A stretch of 64,000 bases of DNA from an uncultured Eubacteriales bacterium. GTDB lineage: Bacteria > Bacillota > Clostridia > Christensenellales > Borkfalkiaceae. The position numbers and the translations under genes are program-made. The DNA lies in contig CATZMZ010000002.1 of NCBI GenBank assembly GCA_958421945.1, positions 1 through 64,000 of the forward strand. The letters are read 5' to 3'. The notes under the pieces are model-generated. The model saw only the letters and a list, made by a program, of their open reading frames with translations, had not been told where the DNA came from and searched no databases. Position 1 is the first letter of the stretch; the number at the start of each line of letters is the position of its first letter. This document shows positions 9,738 through 18,598 of the stretch, in pieces.

Positions 9738-10376
9738 ATGAAGCTGGTATTTTTTGGGGATTCAACGACGGATATGGGGCGAAATAGAACGGTTGAGGAT
9801 GGAAACGTGCATTCCTACGGCGACGGGTATGTATTTTTTTTGGCTGGGGAGCTTTTGGAATGCGATCCAAACGGATATGAGATTGTTAACCGTGGCGAAA
9901 GCGGAAATAGAATTTATCAGTTATACGCGCGTTTAAAAAAGGACGTATGGAATGAAAATCCAGACGTTTTGACTATTTTAGTAGGGATTAACGATATTGA
10001 GCACAAGGGCAATGAAACGGGAACGGATCTAGCACGTTGGGAAAAAATTTATCGCATGATGATTGAAGAAACCCGTGAACGTTTTCCGAATGTTAGAATT
10101 ATTCTAATGGAGCCTTTTGATTTATACTTAGACGCAGCAGATAAAGAGATTCGTGATGTTAAAATCGCTACGATTAGGCGATATAACGAAATTTTAAATA
10201 CGCTTTGCAAGGAATACGGTTGTGAATTTATCCCATTACAGGATAAATTTGAGGAAGCAGCAAAAAAGAACGGTGCAAAAAATTATTTATACGACGGTTG
10301 TCATCCAAATATCGCCGGCTCGAAATTGATTGCAAGAGAATGGTTAAAAAATTTTAAAAATATAATAAAAAAATAA
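9738..10376 (+). CDS. SGNH/GDSL-family hydrolase (esterase), copy B
   Basis: The 212-residue protein has FFGDSTTDMG (nucleophile Ser), GESGNRIYQLYARL, VGINDIE (block III Asn) and DGCHPN (Asp/His) as in copy A. The ATG at 9738 follows GGAGG at 9728; an upstream ATG at 9726 lies before that site and is rejected. The next gene, an amidohydrolase, starts 28 bp after the stop. The last 17 codons belong to the 114-bp repeat also found at 3935. The likely role is deacylation of a small glycan or glycoside. Confidence 0.85.
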   Translation: MKLVFFGDSTTDMGRNRTVEDGNVHSYGDGYVFFLAGELLECDPNGYEIVNRGESGNRIYQLYARLKKDVWNENPDVLTILVGINDIEHKGNETGTDLARWEKIYRMMIEETRERFPNVRIILMEPFDLYLDAADKEIRDVKIATIRRYNEILNTLCKEYGCEFIPLQDKFEEAAKKNGAKNYLYDGCHPNIAGSKLIAREWLKNFKNIIKK

Positions 10377-10436
10377 GGAGCGAGTATTATCGCGAAAAAA
10401 GATTATGAAAGTATTTGACGGACATTTACATACGTT
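10323..10436 (+). repeat. 114-bp near-identical direct repeat, copy 2
   Basis: This is the native-looking copy of the block at 3935-4048: it spans the end of an intact SGNH gene, the 28-bp spacer and the start of amidohydrolase copy B, exactly 6388 bp downstream of copy 1. One base differs. Confidence 0.9.
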
Positions 10437-11535
10437 TCGATTTAAAGTAGGAATAAGAGAATCCATAGGATTATTCAAAAGGCAGTTTGAGCGTTTTAAC
10501 GTGGAAAAAATGACGTTTTTAGCGTTGCCGCTTGATGCGCTACCTAATAAACTAACGCCTAAAGACACGGACGAGATAGACAACGTACGGGTAATGTATT
10601 TTAAATCCGTATTCTCTCCCAACGGGTACGCATATGCAGGATTAGAATATAAGGGCTTGGATTTAGCGGACAAGAAAGCTGTTTCGAAAGAGCTTCTTCG
10701 TCAAGTAAAAGAGTATAAAAGGGTGGGTTACGACGGTATGAAGATGTACGAAGGACACCCGAATATGCGTATGACTTTGGGGTATGCGCTCTACGACGAA
10801 GTGTTCGACGGATATTACGATTTTTGCGAAAAGGAAAACTTCCCTATCATAATGCACCTTGCGAATCCTGCGTATATGTGGGAAGAAGATAAGGTAGACG
10901 ATTATTGGAAAGCGAGAGGGTGTTTTTTTGACGAAAGCTATCCCACGCTTCAACAATTTTATGAGGAAATCTTAAAACGTTTGGAGAAAAATCCGAAGCT
11001 GAATTTCACGCTTGCGCATTTTGGGTTTATGACCTATGATAAGTCGGCAATGGAAAGGTATATGGCGTATGAAAATACAAAGCTTGACGTATGTCCGGGA
11101 CATAATAATTTCCATAATATACTTGCCGATAAAGAATACTGGCTTCCGTTCCTTGAAAAGTATGCGGATAGAATAACCTACGGTACGGATAGCTATAATT
11201 TTGAGTATGATAACGAGGAAAACTGGCTTAGAGCAACGGGGAATAGACCTACGTTGGTGCAAAACTTCTTGACGAAAGGGCTTACGGAAGAGTTTGAATA
11301 TCTCGGAATAAAATTCACGGGGGCAGGCTTAACTAAGGCGACGCAAGAAAAGATTTTGTATGAAAATTTGAATAAAATGCTTGGCGCACCGCACGCGATT
11401 GATTACGATTACTTTATTCAAAAATGCGAAAAGCTTATGGAACGCTTTGACAGAGATACGCTGGACGGCACGAATCTTTGGTGCATGAAGAATGATTTTG
11501 AAAGCATGAAAAAAGGTGTTTTTGTGATAAAATAA
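10405..11535 (+). CDS. TIM-barrel metal-dependent amidohydrolase, copy B
   Basis: The 376-residue paralogue of the gene at 4017 keeps every putative metal or catalytic segment: FDGHLHTF, GYDGMKMYEGHP, IIMHLANPAYMW, LAHFGFMTYD and TYGTDSYNFEYDN. Most differences are in surface helices. It uses AAGGAG in the repeat block. It sits between SGNH copy B and a YgjV-like membrane protein, with only 8 bp to the latter, so the three probably form one transcript. Substrate unknown; the close link to an SGNH esterase and a glycosidase-like protein suggests successive steps on a modified sugar. Confidence 0.8.
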   Translation: MKVFDGHLHTFRFKVGIRESIGLFKRQFERFNVEKMTFLALPLDALPNKLTPKDTDEIDNVRVMYFKSVFSPNGYAYAGLEYKGLDLADKKAVSKELLRQVKEYKRVGYDGMKMYEGHPNMRMTLGYALYDEVFDGYYDFCEKENFPIIMHLANPAYMWEEDKVDDYWKARGCFFDESYPTLQQFYEEILKRLEKNPKLNFTLAHFGFMTYDKSAMERYMAYENTKLDVCPGHNNFHNILADKEYWLPFLEKYADRITYGTDSYNFEYDNEENWLRATGNRPTLVQNFLTKGLTEEFEYLGIKFTGAGLTKATQEKILYENLNKMLGAPHAIDYDYFIQKCEKLMERFDRDTLDGTNLWCMKNDFESMKKGVFVIK

Positions 11536-11543
11536 GGTGAGTT

Positions 11544-12134
11544 ATGGAAAATCAAACACTTGCATTTATTGCGAGCTTTTTGGCTATGTCATTTGTAATA
11601 ATGGCGTATTTTGTGAAGAAAAAAGAACATTATTTGTTATTTGAATTACTTTGTATTGTGTTTTTGATTGTTTCTTACTTTTTCACAATGCAATTCTTCG
11701 CTATGATAGGACTCGCAGTTGGGCTTTTTCGTACAACTACGTTTTTTATTTATGAAAACAAGGAAAGACGTGCCCCGATTATTTGGTCTTTTTTATTTTC
11801 CGCTATGACGCTTGCAGCTTATTTTATTGTGAACCTTGTGATACTTCAAACAGCACAACCGCTTGATATCCTTTGTTTGTTAGCTTTGATAATGTACGCG
11901 TTTATTTTCCGAATAAGGGATTTGAAAATAGTGCGCTTCACAATGCTTATACCGACTGTTTTATCTATTTTATTTAATGCGCTAACAAGTGCGGCATTAT
12001 TTGCGACATTAACCTATTTATTTGAACTTTGTGCAAACGTGGTATCCATATTTAAGTCCTATGTTTTCGCGAGGACTGAAAAGGAAGAACTTAAAAATAA
12101 ACAAAATGAGTTTTACAATAAAAAAACAATTTAA
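11544..12134 (+). CDS. YgjV-type inner-membrane protein
   Basis: The 196-residue protein is very hydrophobic, with about six or seven predicted membrane helices (for example LAFIASFLAMSFVIMAYFV and IIWSFLFSAMTLAAYFIV) and a charged C-terminus (RTEKEELKNKQNEF). Length and the paired-helix pattern match the YgjV family, whose function is not established. It starts 8 bp after the amidohydrolase with GGTGAG upstream, and its last 29 bp overlap the start of the following DUF4832 pseudogene. The other gene set at 4-7 kb has no copy. Confidence 0.65.
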   Translation: MENQTLAFIASFLAMSFVIMAYFVKKKEHYLLFELLCIVFLIVSYFFTMQFFAMIGLAVGLFRTTTFFIYENKERRAPIIWSFLFSAMTLAAYFIVNLVILQTAQPLDILCLLALIMYAFIFRIRDLKIVRFTMLIPTVLSILFNALTSAALFATLTYLFELCANVVSIFKSYVFARTEKEELKNKQNEFYNKKTI

Positions 12135-13438
12135 GGAAAAGAAAGGCGTAATTTATAATCCATATATCGGCTTTACGAGCTTTCAGCATTTTCGCGGAGA
12201 AAAATTATATTCGGACTGTATCACGGGCAGAAGCAGCGGCGTGGCGAGCTGTGAAACGGAAAACTACGAGATCCCGTGCCCGAAGGCGTTGAAGAAAAAG
12301 GTAGAGAACAAGGCTATTATCCCGATACCACGGTTGCGTATATCCGTGTTTTATGGAAAGAATTCGAGCCGAAGCAGGGGGAATACAATTACGCGTTTAT
12401 TCAGGAAATTTTAGATAAAGCAAAGGCAAAGGGGCAAACGGTGATGTTTCGGCTTATGCCGCACAGCACGTGCGAAAGGGACAACGTACCCGATTGGCTT
12501 AAAGCGCTTATGCCTTGCCCCGCAAGACCTACGGGAATGAGAGTCAAAGATTCGCCGACTGATCCCGAATATTTAAAATTATTCGGTAAAGCGATCGAAA
12601 AGCTCGGCGAAAGATTTGATCGAAGCGAAACGCTGGATTGCGTAGACGTTGCGCTTGGTGGCGCGTGGGGCGAGGGCTGTCAGAGCTTCCCCGAAGATGA
12701 TATGAAAGCGTTAATGGATATTTACGTAAGGGTATTTCCGAATACGAAGCTGATCGGGCAGTTTGCCAATGTAAATATGTTGAATTATATCAGTGAAAAA
12801 CGTACGATCGGTTGGCGAGCGGACGGAACAGGCAGCCCGAAGCACATGAACGAAATATTTCCTGCAAGATTTCCGCTACTCAAAAAAGAATTTTGGAAAA
12901 CCGCGCCCGTGTCCTTTGAAAGCTATTGGTGGATCAGTGAGTGGTACCGCCAAGGTTGGATATCGACGCGATCATTGAAAAAACGCTCGAATGGCATATC
13001 AGCACGTTCAATACGAAATCCTTTCCCATTCAATATGAATTAAAGGACAAGATCGAATATTGGCTGGAAAGAATGGGATATCGGTTCGTCATTCGCGAGG
13101 TAGAATATCCCGAAGTTATAAAAGCGGGGGAAACGGCTCAAATTCGCTTAAAAATTGAAAATAAGGGAGTTGCTCCGATCTACAACAAATTGCCGCTTAA
13201 ATTGCGTTTTAAAGGCGAAAAAGTACAAGAATACGTAACGGGCGTAGACATCACGAAATGGTTGCCGGGCGAGCATACGGAAAAAATAGAAATCGTCTTA
13301 CCGAAAGATATACCCGCAGGGAAGTACGAGCTTTCTTTCTTGATCGGCGGAGGAAAAGAGTCCGTTGTAAAATTTGCAACGGAAACGGAAACCGACGGGA
13401 AGTTTTACAGCTTGGCGGAAATTGAGATCAAGGAATAA
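12106..13438 (+). pseudogene. DUF4832-type glycoside-hydrolase-like gene, copy B, two frameshifts
   Basis: The product matches copy A along its length but needs two frame corrections. Near 12270, ENYE is followed out of frame by PVPEGVEEKGREQGYYPD; copy A has two extra residues' worth of bases here, consistent with a 4-bp deletion. Near 12958, EWYRQGW is followed out of frame by DIDAIIEKTLEWHISTFN, consistent with loss of one G in GGTTGG(G)ATATC. Between and after these the frame is well conserved (GGAWGEG, SFESYWWISEWY, ENKGVAPIYNKLP). It starts inside the YgjV-like gene. Confidence 0.85.
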
Positions 13439-13440
13439 AA

Positions 13441-13793
13441 ATGAAGAAAGTATTCGATACGCATATACACAGCACGCAAAAGGTGAGCGTGGAAAAATCA
13501 GTAGAAGTGTATAGGAAAATTTTTACGTGGACGGGCGTAGAAAAGGCGTTGTTTTGGGACTACCGCAAGACTCCAAAGGGCACACCGATCATTCGCAGAA
13601 CGTAAAAACGCTGTTTTACAAGCAATATTTCGGCGGGTACGGCTTTGACGGGCTTTTGCACGATACCTCTCTGACCGACGCGGAAACGGAAAAGGATTTT
13701 TTACGGCAAGCGCAGGAGGCGTTTTCCGCGGGCTTCGACGGCGTGAAAATGTTGGACGGAAAGCCTTCGATGCGGCGTATTTATAAGAAGTGA
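13441..13793 (+). pseudogene. TIM-barrel amidohydrolase, copy C, frameshifted and 3'-truncated
   Basis: Two bases after the DUF4832 stop, ATG begins KKVFDTHIHSTQKVSVEKSV with the HxH metal motif. Near 13550 a T is missing (GCGTTGTTTTGGGA), and the family sequence continues in the next frame as LGLPQDSKGHTDHSQNV and AFSAGFDGVKMLDGKPSMRR. It stops at 13793, about 250 residues short of copies A and B, losing the barrel His and Asp residues. It is a divergent third member rather than a recent duplicate. Confidence 0.8.
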
Positions 13794-13938
13794 CGTTATG
13801 AGTTATTTAAAAGATACGATTTATCCACCTCTGGTAATTGGAAAATAAGTATATCTTTGTCGTAATTGAAATACAATTTTTCCGCCGTTTTGTTGGTAAG
13901 TAAAAAGTTTCGTTGGAAAAGTTGTACAAGATATTTGT

Positions 13939-14015
13939 TATAATAATTCAATTAAATATTTAGGAGTTTAATAATATATACAACAAATCCTGATAACGTA
14001 AAAATAAATACGTTA
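13939..14015 (+). promoter_or_regulatory. Possible promoter and leader hairpin of the 14033 gene
   Basis: A consensus -10 TATAAT is at 13939-13944; no good -35 is seen at 17 bp (TTGGAA is 20 bp upstream). The inverted repeat TAACGTA (13994-14000) / TACGTTA (14009-14015) lies just before Shine-Dalgarno AAAGGAG. Together they suggest a separate transcription start for the gene at 14033. Confidence 0.4.
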
Positions 14016-14032
14016 GACAAAGGAGAAGAATT

Positions 14033-16081
14033 ATGATGGAAAACAATACTGAAAACTCTTTCCTTCTCAAACCCGTAAGGGGAATTTCGGTCGTTAATCC
14101 CGACGAAGTAGAACGGGACTATCTTTTATATTGCGTAGATTACGCCGTTAAAAACGGTTACAATCACATTCAGATAACCGGACCTATCCACGACTCCGTT
14201 AAGGGGAATATAGACGGTATGACTTTTTCAGTAAAATATGCGGCGTTTAACGATGAAAAAGATGCGGACTACGTAAATAAATGCTTAAAAGTTGTAAACG
14301 AAGCGTGCGAGAAAGCGAGCACGGCAGGCGTTAAAACGTATATGTGGCATCACGAACTCGCCTTGCCGTCGGCGTTCAAAAGCGCGTTCCCCGAAACGTT
14401 GAACGAAAACGGCGATATAGAAGTTTCTCATCCGCTCGTAAAGGACTATCTTGAAAACAAAATAAAAGATTTTTTCGCGGCTTATCCGAAGATGGACGGT
14501 ATCGTTCTTACGCTCCACGAAACGAAAATTCCTCTATTAAAGCTTAAAAATCAGAAACTCGGCGCGACTGAAAGGGTTAAATTCGTTACGGAGACAATAT
14601 ATAACACCTGTAAATCGCTAGGAAAAGATCTGATAGTAAGACCTTTCGCTTCACTCGAACAAGACCAGGATAATATGCTTAAAGCGTATGCGGAGATTTC
14701 GCCCGATATGACGGTTATGGACAAGTGGACTAAATTCGACTGGTCGCTTACCCTGCCCGACAACGACTTTTTCAAGAAAATCAAGACTAATCCGTTCGTC
14801 GTAGAAACTGACATTTTCGGCGAGTATTTCGGAAAAGGCAGACTGCCCGTTATGCTTAAAGACCATATTAAGCATAAAGTAGAATATTGCAACCGGTTTC
14901 CGCATAAAGGGTTCGTCAACAGGATTGACAGAGAGCGTCAACACCCGTTCGGGAGCGTGAACGAGGTGAATCTCGTAATTATGCACGCGCTCGTGAACGG
15001 GCTTGATTTGGAGCACGAAATCGACGCTTTCTTTGCGGAAAGATACGGCGACGCGGGGAAAACAGTCCGCGCCGTAATGGAGCGGACGGAAGATATTCAG
15101 AAACGGATATTCTACCTTAACGGTTACTATTTTACGCAAGGAAGTTATTTCCCCGACGTGAACCAGATTAAAAACCATTTCTGGTTTGAAATAATGAAAG
15201 ACGATTGCGATATCGCGTCCGACGAGTGGTTTATTCCCGTCGGCTGGAAACGCGGCGAAATTGAAAATCTTCTTAAAGAAAAAGACGAAGCCGTCGAAGA
15301 ATCGAAAGAGTTGCTTTTTTTAATAGAGAAAATGGAAGGCGAAACGGAGAAAACGGAATACTGCAAACTTCTCGTAAAATTCAAAAATCTCGCTTTCGTT
15401 GCAGAACTCTGGCGCGAACTCGCTTACGCTATTTTCAATTACGTCAGATATTTTGAAACGAGAGATAAGAAGTATCATGCCGCACTGCGTGAAAACTTAA
15501 AAAAAATAGACGACATAAACGCTGACGGAACAGAAAGGTTAGGAACAGATTATTACAATTATAAAGGCAAACAAGGCTTTTTACCGTTGAATAAAGAAAA
15601 CGACTCGGATTTTACACGCTCGCTATACAAGACTTTTCTTGCGGAAACAGAATCCTTTATAAGAGCGGAAAAGGAAGATTTAACCGACTTCGTTATATGC
15701 GGCAGCGCGATGGAAAGCCACCGTCTGCAAAAGGAAGTCAACTTTTCGGACACACTCTTATACGACGGAGAACCCTGCCGAATCGCAGGCAATAAATCGG
15801 GACTTAAATGGAGCTCTATAAACGCACACGGTTGGTTTTCTTATCAACTTAACGTAAAAAAGAATGTAGATAACACCGTCGTGTTCACTTTCGGATCAGC
15901 TACCGATACCCTCTGCGTTCAAATCACTGTGGGCGACGCAGTATACGTTATAAAAGAGAAAACTATGGGCAAAAAAGATTATGAAATAGTTTACAGAGAC
16001 AGCGGGCAAGGCAAAGTCCGCGTGCGCATAGACCGTGTTGACGAAAACACTCCTCTGCTGTTTACGATAAAAGTTAAATAA
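14033..16081 (+). CDS. Large TIM-barrel glycosidase-like protein (GH67/GH20-like appearance)
   Basis: The 682-residue protein has barrel-type segments: YNHIQITGPIHDS, VKTYMWHHELALP, MDGIVLTLHET and KDLIVRPFASLEQDQ, reminiscent of alpha-glucuronidase/GH20-like enzymes with acidic residues at strand ends (HHE, LHET). Residues about 330-540 are mainly helical and the last 110 form a small beta domain (DTVVFTFGSATDT). No signal peptide is present. It has AAAGGAG before the ATG and possibly its own promoter. It is intact although genes on both sides are broken. The family assignment is weak; carbohydrate-active function is an inference from fold-like motifs and neighbours. Confidence 0.5.
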   Translation: MMENNTENSFLLKPVRGISVVNPDEVERDYLLYCVDYAVKNGYNHIQITGPIHDSVKGNIDGMTFSVKYAAFNDEKDADYVNKCLKVVNEACEKASTAGVKTYMWHHELALPSAFKSAFPETLNENGDIEVSHPLVKDYLENKIKDFFAAYPKMDGIVLTLHETKIPLLKLKNQKLGATERVKFVTETIYNTCKSLGKDLIVRPFASLEQDQDNMLKAYAEISPDMTVMDKWTKFDWSLTLPDNDFFKKIKTNPFVVETDIFGEYFGKGRLPVMLKDHIKHKVEYCNRFPHKGFVNRIDRERQHPFGSVNEVNLVIMHALVNGLDLEHEIDAFFAERYGDAGKTVRAVMERTEDIQKRIFYLNGYYFTQGSYFPDVNQIKNHFWFEIMKDDCDIASDEWFIPVGWKRGEIENLLKEKDEAVEESKELLFLIEKMEGETEKTEYCKLLVKFKNLAFVAELWRELAYAIFNYVRYFETRDKKYHAALRENLKKIDDINADGTERLGTDYYNYKGKQGFLPLNKENDSDFTRSLYKTFLAETESFIRAEKEDLTDFVICGSAMESHRLQKEVNFSDTLLYDGEPCRIAGNKSGLKWSSINAHGWFSYQLNVKKNVDNTVVFTFGSATDTLCVQITVGDAVYVIKEKTMGKKDYEIVYRDSGQGKVRVRIDRVDENTPLLFTIKVK

Positions 16082-16202
16082 ACTCGGAAGGACAGTGAGT
16101 TCGGTAATACTTTTCCCGGTATCGGCATCTATCAGTATTTGTATCACGGTAGGCTTGGTGTTTATCGGTTTGTAAGATTTTTATAAAAGGCAGGATTGAG
16201 AG

Positions 16203-16832
16203 ATGAAAATTATATTTTTTGGCGATTCCATAACGGACGCAATGCGAGAACGTGGTTCTTTGGATGCCGGTCGTGTTAAAGAAGAGTATAGTATTAACCC
16301 AAAAGCCTATGGCGCGGGGTATGTATTTTTGACGGCGACGCAACTTCTTTTCTAAAGACCGAATTATTATCAAATTATCAACCGCGGAATAGGCGGGGAT
16401 CGATTGCCTCAATTGTATGCGCGTATTCAATTAGACGTTTGGAGTGAAAATCCAGACGTTATCAGTATTCTCGTTGGTGTAAACGACGTGGATGGGGGTG
16501 CAAACCCGAATTATACGGATATTATACGTTGGGGACGGATTTACCGTATGATGATTCGTGAAACGCAGGAAAAATGTCCGAAAGCTAAAATGATTATTTG
16601 TGAGCCTTTTTTATTACGTGAAAGTAGAAAAAACGACGCTATTTTAGTATATGCAGTCGAGGCGAAAAGAATCGCGGAGGAATTTGCGCTTCCGTTTGTA
16701 GCCTTACAAGATAAAATGGACGAGTCTGTTACCGTTTACGGTTTGGAAGGTTGTTGTTACGACGGGGTACACCCAAACCTTGTAGGGAGTAAAATAATTT
16801 CCGACGCGTGGCTCAAAGTTTTTAAGGAATAG
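16203..16832 (+). pseudogene. SGNH/GDSL-family hydrolase, copy C, interrupted by an in-frame stop
   Basis: The frame starts IIFFGDSITDAM, carries an insertion relative to copies A and B (about residues 15-35), reaches ATQLLF and then TAA at 16353-16355, and continues in the same frame as RPNYYQIINRGIGGDRLPQLYARI, VGVNDVDGG and DGVHPN. All SGNH catalytic blocks are otherwise conserved, so the loss looks recent. The 121 bp before it contain a short protein-like frame ending YHGRLGVYRFVRFL, perhaps the tail of another lost gene. Confidence 0.85.
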
Positions 16833-16906
16833 GTAAATAATTAAGAGTATTTTGAAGGTCTAAAAGGAAACGCTGAAAGTGATATTTGAAAAAAGGAAAA
16901 GAAGAT

Positions 16907-17086
16907 ATGAAACAGAAAATTAAAGTATATCCCTTTTTGAAACGTCAACCGCAAAAGTTGTTCGTGGAAGATCTCAAAAAGCCTGTTCAGTAGGAAAAGC
17001 CCAAAGCCTTTAACGTGAGAGCCGTTGAAAAGAGCGAAGTGAATGTTGTCAAAGGAAAAATAGATATCATCCTGACAAAAGTGTAA
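16907..17086 (+). pseudogene. Small unknown ORF with an in-frame TAG
   Basis: An ATG after an AAAAGGAAAAG stretch gives KQKIKVYPFLKRQPQKLF and EDLKKPVQ, then TAG at 16991-16993, and continues in frame with EKPKAFNVRAVEKSEVNVVK to TAA at 17084. The full 59-codon product is Lys/Val rich and of consistent character on both sides of the stop, so it looks like one small gene with a nonsense change. No family recognised. Confidence 0.45.
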
Positions 17087-17129
17087 TAATTTAAGAAATA
17101 CGATGGGTTAAAGGAGAACAAAAGAAATA

Positions 17130-17201
17130 ATGCGTTGGGGGATAACCTGCGCTACGCTGCTTGTAAGAAGCAGCGAATACAGACTTGATATAATAGCGTA
17201 A
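17130..17201 (+). CDS. 23-codon ORF with a good ribosome-binding site, probably a gene-start remnant
   Basis: AAAGGAG at 17110 precedes an ATG whose product is MRWGITCATLLVRSSEYRLD plus three residues, then TAA. It resembles the first residues of a larger enzyme more than a functional peptide. The DNA contains a perfect 8-bp hairpin (arms CGCTGCTT/AAGCAGCG). It is either a remnant or a leader peptide before the terminator at 17269. Confidence 0.3.
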   Translation: MRWGITCATLLVRSSEYRLDIIA

Positions 17202-17268
17202 GGGGAAAAACAAAAGATAGCTATAAAGCATCTATTGAACAGATAAAACTAAATATTTCTATCGCAAG

Positions 17269-17300
17269 ACGGCGTAACCAAGACGGTTGCGTCGTTTTTT
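17269..17300 (+). terminator. Rho-independent terminator
   Basis: Left arm 17269-17279 (ACGGCGTAACC) pairs with 17285-17295 (GGTTGCGTCGT) using two G-U pairs; a 5-nt loop and a run of six T, then C and five T follow. It closes transcription of the decayed plus-strand region. Confidence 0.8.
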
Positions 17301-17305
17301 CTTTT

Positions 17306-17438
17306 TATCTATCCCTATGGAACAAATAGGAACTATTCCATTTTCATCTCGTTTGCGTTTGATATCGTCTTTTACGCCTCTTTCTTTAAGATATCCGTAA
17401 AAAAGAGTGTTAAGAAGATAGGATTTACCGCAACACTA
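17306..17438 (-). pseudogene. N-terminal fragment of a DUF4143/AAA_14-type ATPase
   Basis: The minus strand reads CGKSYLLNTLFYGYLKERGV then KDDIKRKRDENGIVPICSIG, matching the Walker A region of the bacterial ATPases with AAA_14 and DUF4143 domains (their start is usually a GKSxLL motif followed by a DYL-like helix). A stop lies just upstream of the motif and the frame ends after about 44 codons, leaving none of the Walker B or C-terminal part. These genes are frequent in Clostridia genomes and often scattered or decayed. Confidence 0.55.
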
Positions 17439-17499
17439 AAAGACCGGATTTTGGGTTACGTCGGCGCATATCCGAAAGGAACGTAATTAAAACCATATT

Positions 17500-17592
17500 T
17501 CCGTCATACTGAGACTTGCCTGTTTTGGCACAGCTTACGAAGTATCTCTATATGTCATTGCGAAGCCTCAACGGGGCTGTGGCAATCTCCGC
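17500..17592. repeat. Composite of two dispersed palindromic-type repeats
   Basis: 17500-17550 reads GTCATACTGAG ... GAAGTATCTC, the form of the widespread GTCATCCTGAG-type repeat. It is followed at 17553-17590 by TGTCATTGCGA ... TGGCAATCTCC, a second widespread type whose half is also present, inverted, at 29436-29472. Both are intergenic. The rest of 17439-17630 holds no gene. Confidence 0.6.
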
Positions 17593-17630
17593 GGGCAGCG
17601 AAAAAACGGGCGCGATTGCAAACCCCGAGG

Positions 17631-18561
17631 TTATCGACGGATTTGGGAGTTGGTTTTGTATTCTGTCGGGCTTAACCCCGTATTCTTTTTGAAAAACGCG
17701 GTAAAATAATGTATCCCCGTAAAATTCAGTCGTTCGGCTATCTCCGTTATCGTGTCGTCCGTTTCCGTTAAAAGTCGCTTTGCCTCGTTAAGTTTTTTTT
17801 CGTTCACGTATTCGTTAATCCCTTTGCCCGTTACCGCTTTAAAACTTTTGCAAACGGACGAACGGTTCGTGCCGAAAATAAACGACAATTCGTCGATCGT
17901 AATTTTTTCCCTGAAATTCTCGTCAAGATAGCGGATAACCTCTTTAACGTCGAACTCGCCGACGGGGGGCAGGTTATCGTCGCGATTTCCCGTCTGGCGG
18001 CGAATCAAGCTGATCAGCAACTGTTCCAAACCGTTTTTAAGGCTTTGCTCCGCGCCGAACGGAACGTGTTTCTTTTTTTGCATATTATAAGTCGGCACGT
18101 CGTAAGGCGGGGCGAAAACGCTTCTGCCCTCCTTGATAATCGCCGACAAAAGCCCCGTTTCGTTGACAAAAAGTTCGGTCGGCGTTCCCGTAACCGATTT
18201 GGGCAAGCCGACGCACGTAAAACCTATTATAATAACGGTCGGCGCGTTCCCGTGGGGGCAGGAAAGCGAATGTTTCTCGTCGCAATCGTGAATTATCGCC
18301 TGATTTTTCTTTAACGTCCCCGTAAACCCTTCCGAGCGAATGTTTCTCGTCGCAATCGTGAATTATCGCCTGATTTTTCTTTAACGTCCCCGTAAACCCT
18401 TCCGAGCGAATGTTCAGCGCGCCCGACGAAACGTAAACGAGTTCGTAAAAAGGGTGGTGGTCGTAACCTGTATAAAAGTTTTCGGGAAACTCGAAAAAAT
18501 GCACGTTGGCTATTTCCGCCACGCTTACCGAATCGCCTAATTTTTTTAACTTGAATTCCAT
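17631..18561 (-). pseudogene. AraC-family transcriptional regulator, frameshifted by a 70-bp tandem duplication
   Basis: The N-terminal cupin-like sensor (EFKLKKLGDSVSVAEIANVH, FYELVYVSSG) is in one frame from ATG 18561 to about 18400. The rest (GLPKSVTGTPTELFVNETGL, then the double helix-turn-helix with VKEVIRYLDENFREKITIDE and AERLNFTGIHYFTAFFKKNT) is in another frame. A perfect 70-bp direct duplication at 18265-18404 separates them; deleting one copy restores a continuous gene of about 286 residues (DEKHSLSCPHGNAPT). As written, the DNA-binding domain is not fused to the sensor. It is divergent from the creatinase-like operon and probably its activator. An assembly artefact is possible. 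Confidence 0.85.
18265..18404. repeat. Perfect tandem duplication, 2 x 70 bp, inside the AraC-type gene
   Basis: 18265-18334 and 18335-18404 are identical, starting AGCGAATGTTTCTCG and ending CCTTCCG. The next 10 bases (AGCGAATGTT) begin a third copy and mark a short homology at the duplication joint. Seventy is not a multiple of three, so the extra copy shifts the frame. Confidence 0.95.
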
Positions 18562-18567
18562 ACGATA

Positions 18568-18596
18568 ATTTTAACATTCGTTTCATATTTTGTCAA
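18568..18596 (-). promoter_or_regulatory. Sigma-A promoter of the AraC-type gene, leaderless arrangement
   Basis: On the minus strand TTGACA (18596-18591), a 17-bp spacer and TAAAAT (18573-18568) are followed after 6 nt by the ATG at 18561. The predicted start of transcription falls at or within the start codon and no Shine-Dalgarno is possible. Confidence 0.75.
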
Positions 18597-18598
18597 TA

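Noticed and set aside
7664..17086. Stop codon reassignment or recoding to explain in-frame stops
   Set aside because: TGA, TAA and TAG each interrupt one frame, and normal genes in the window end with all three; frameshifts are also present. Decay explains all of them.
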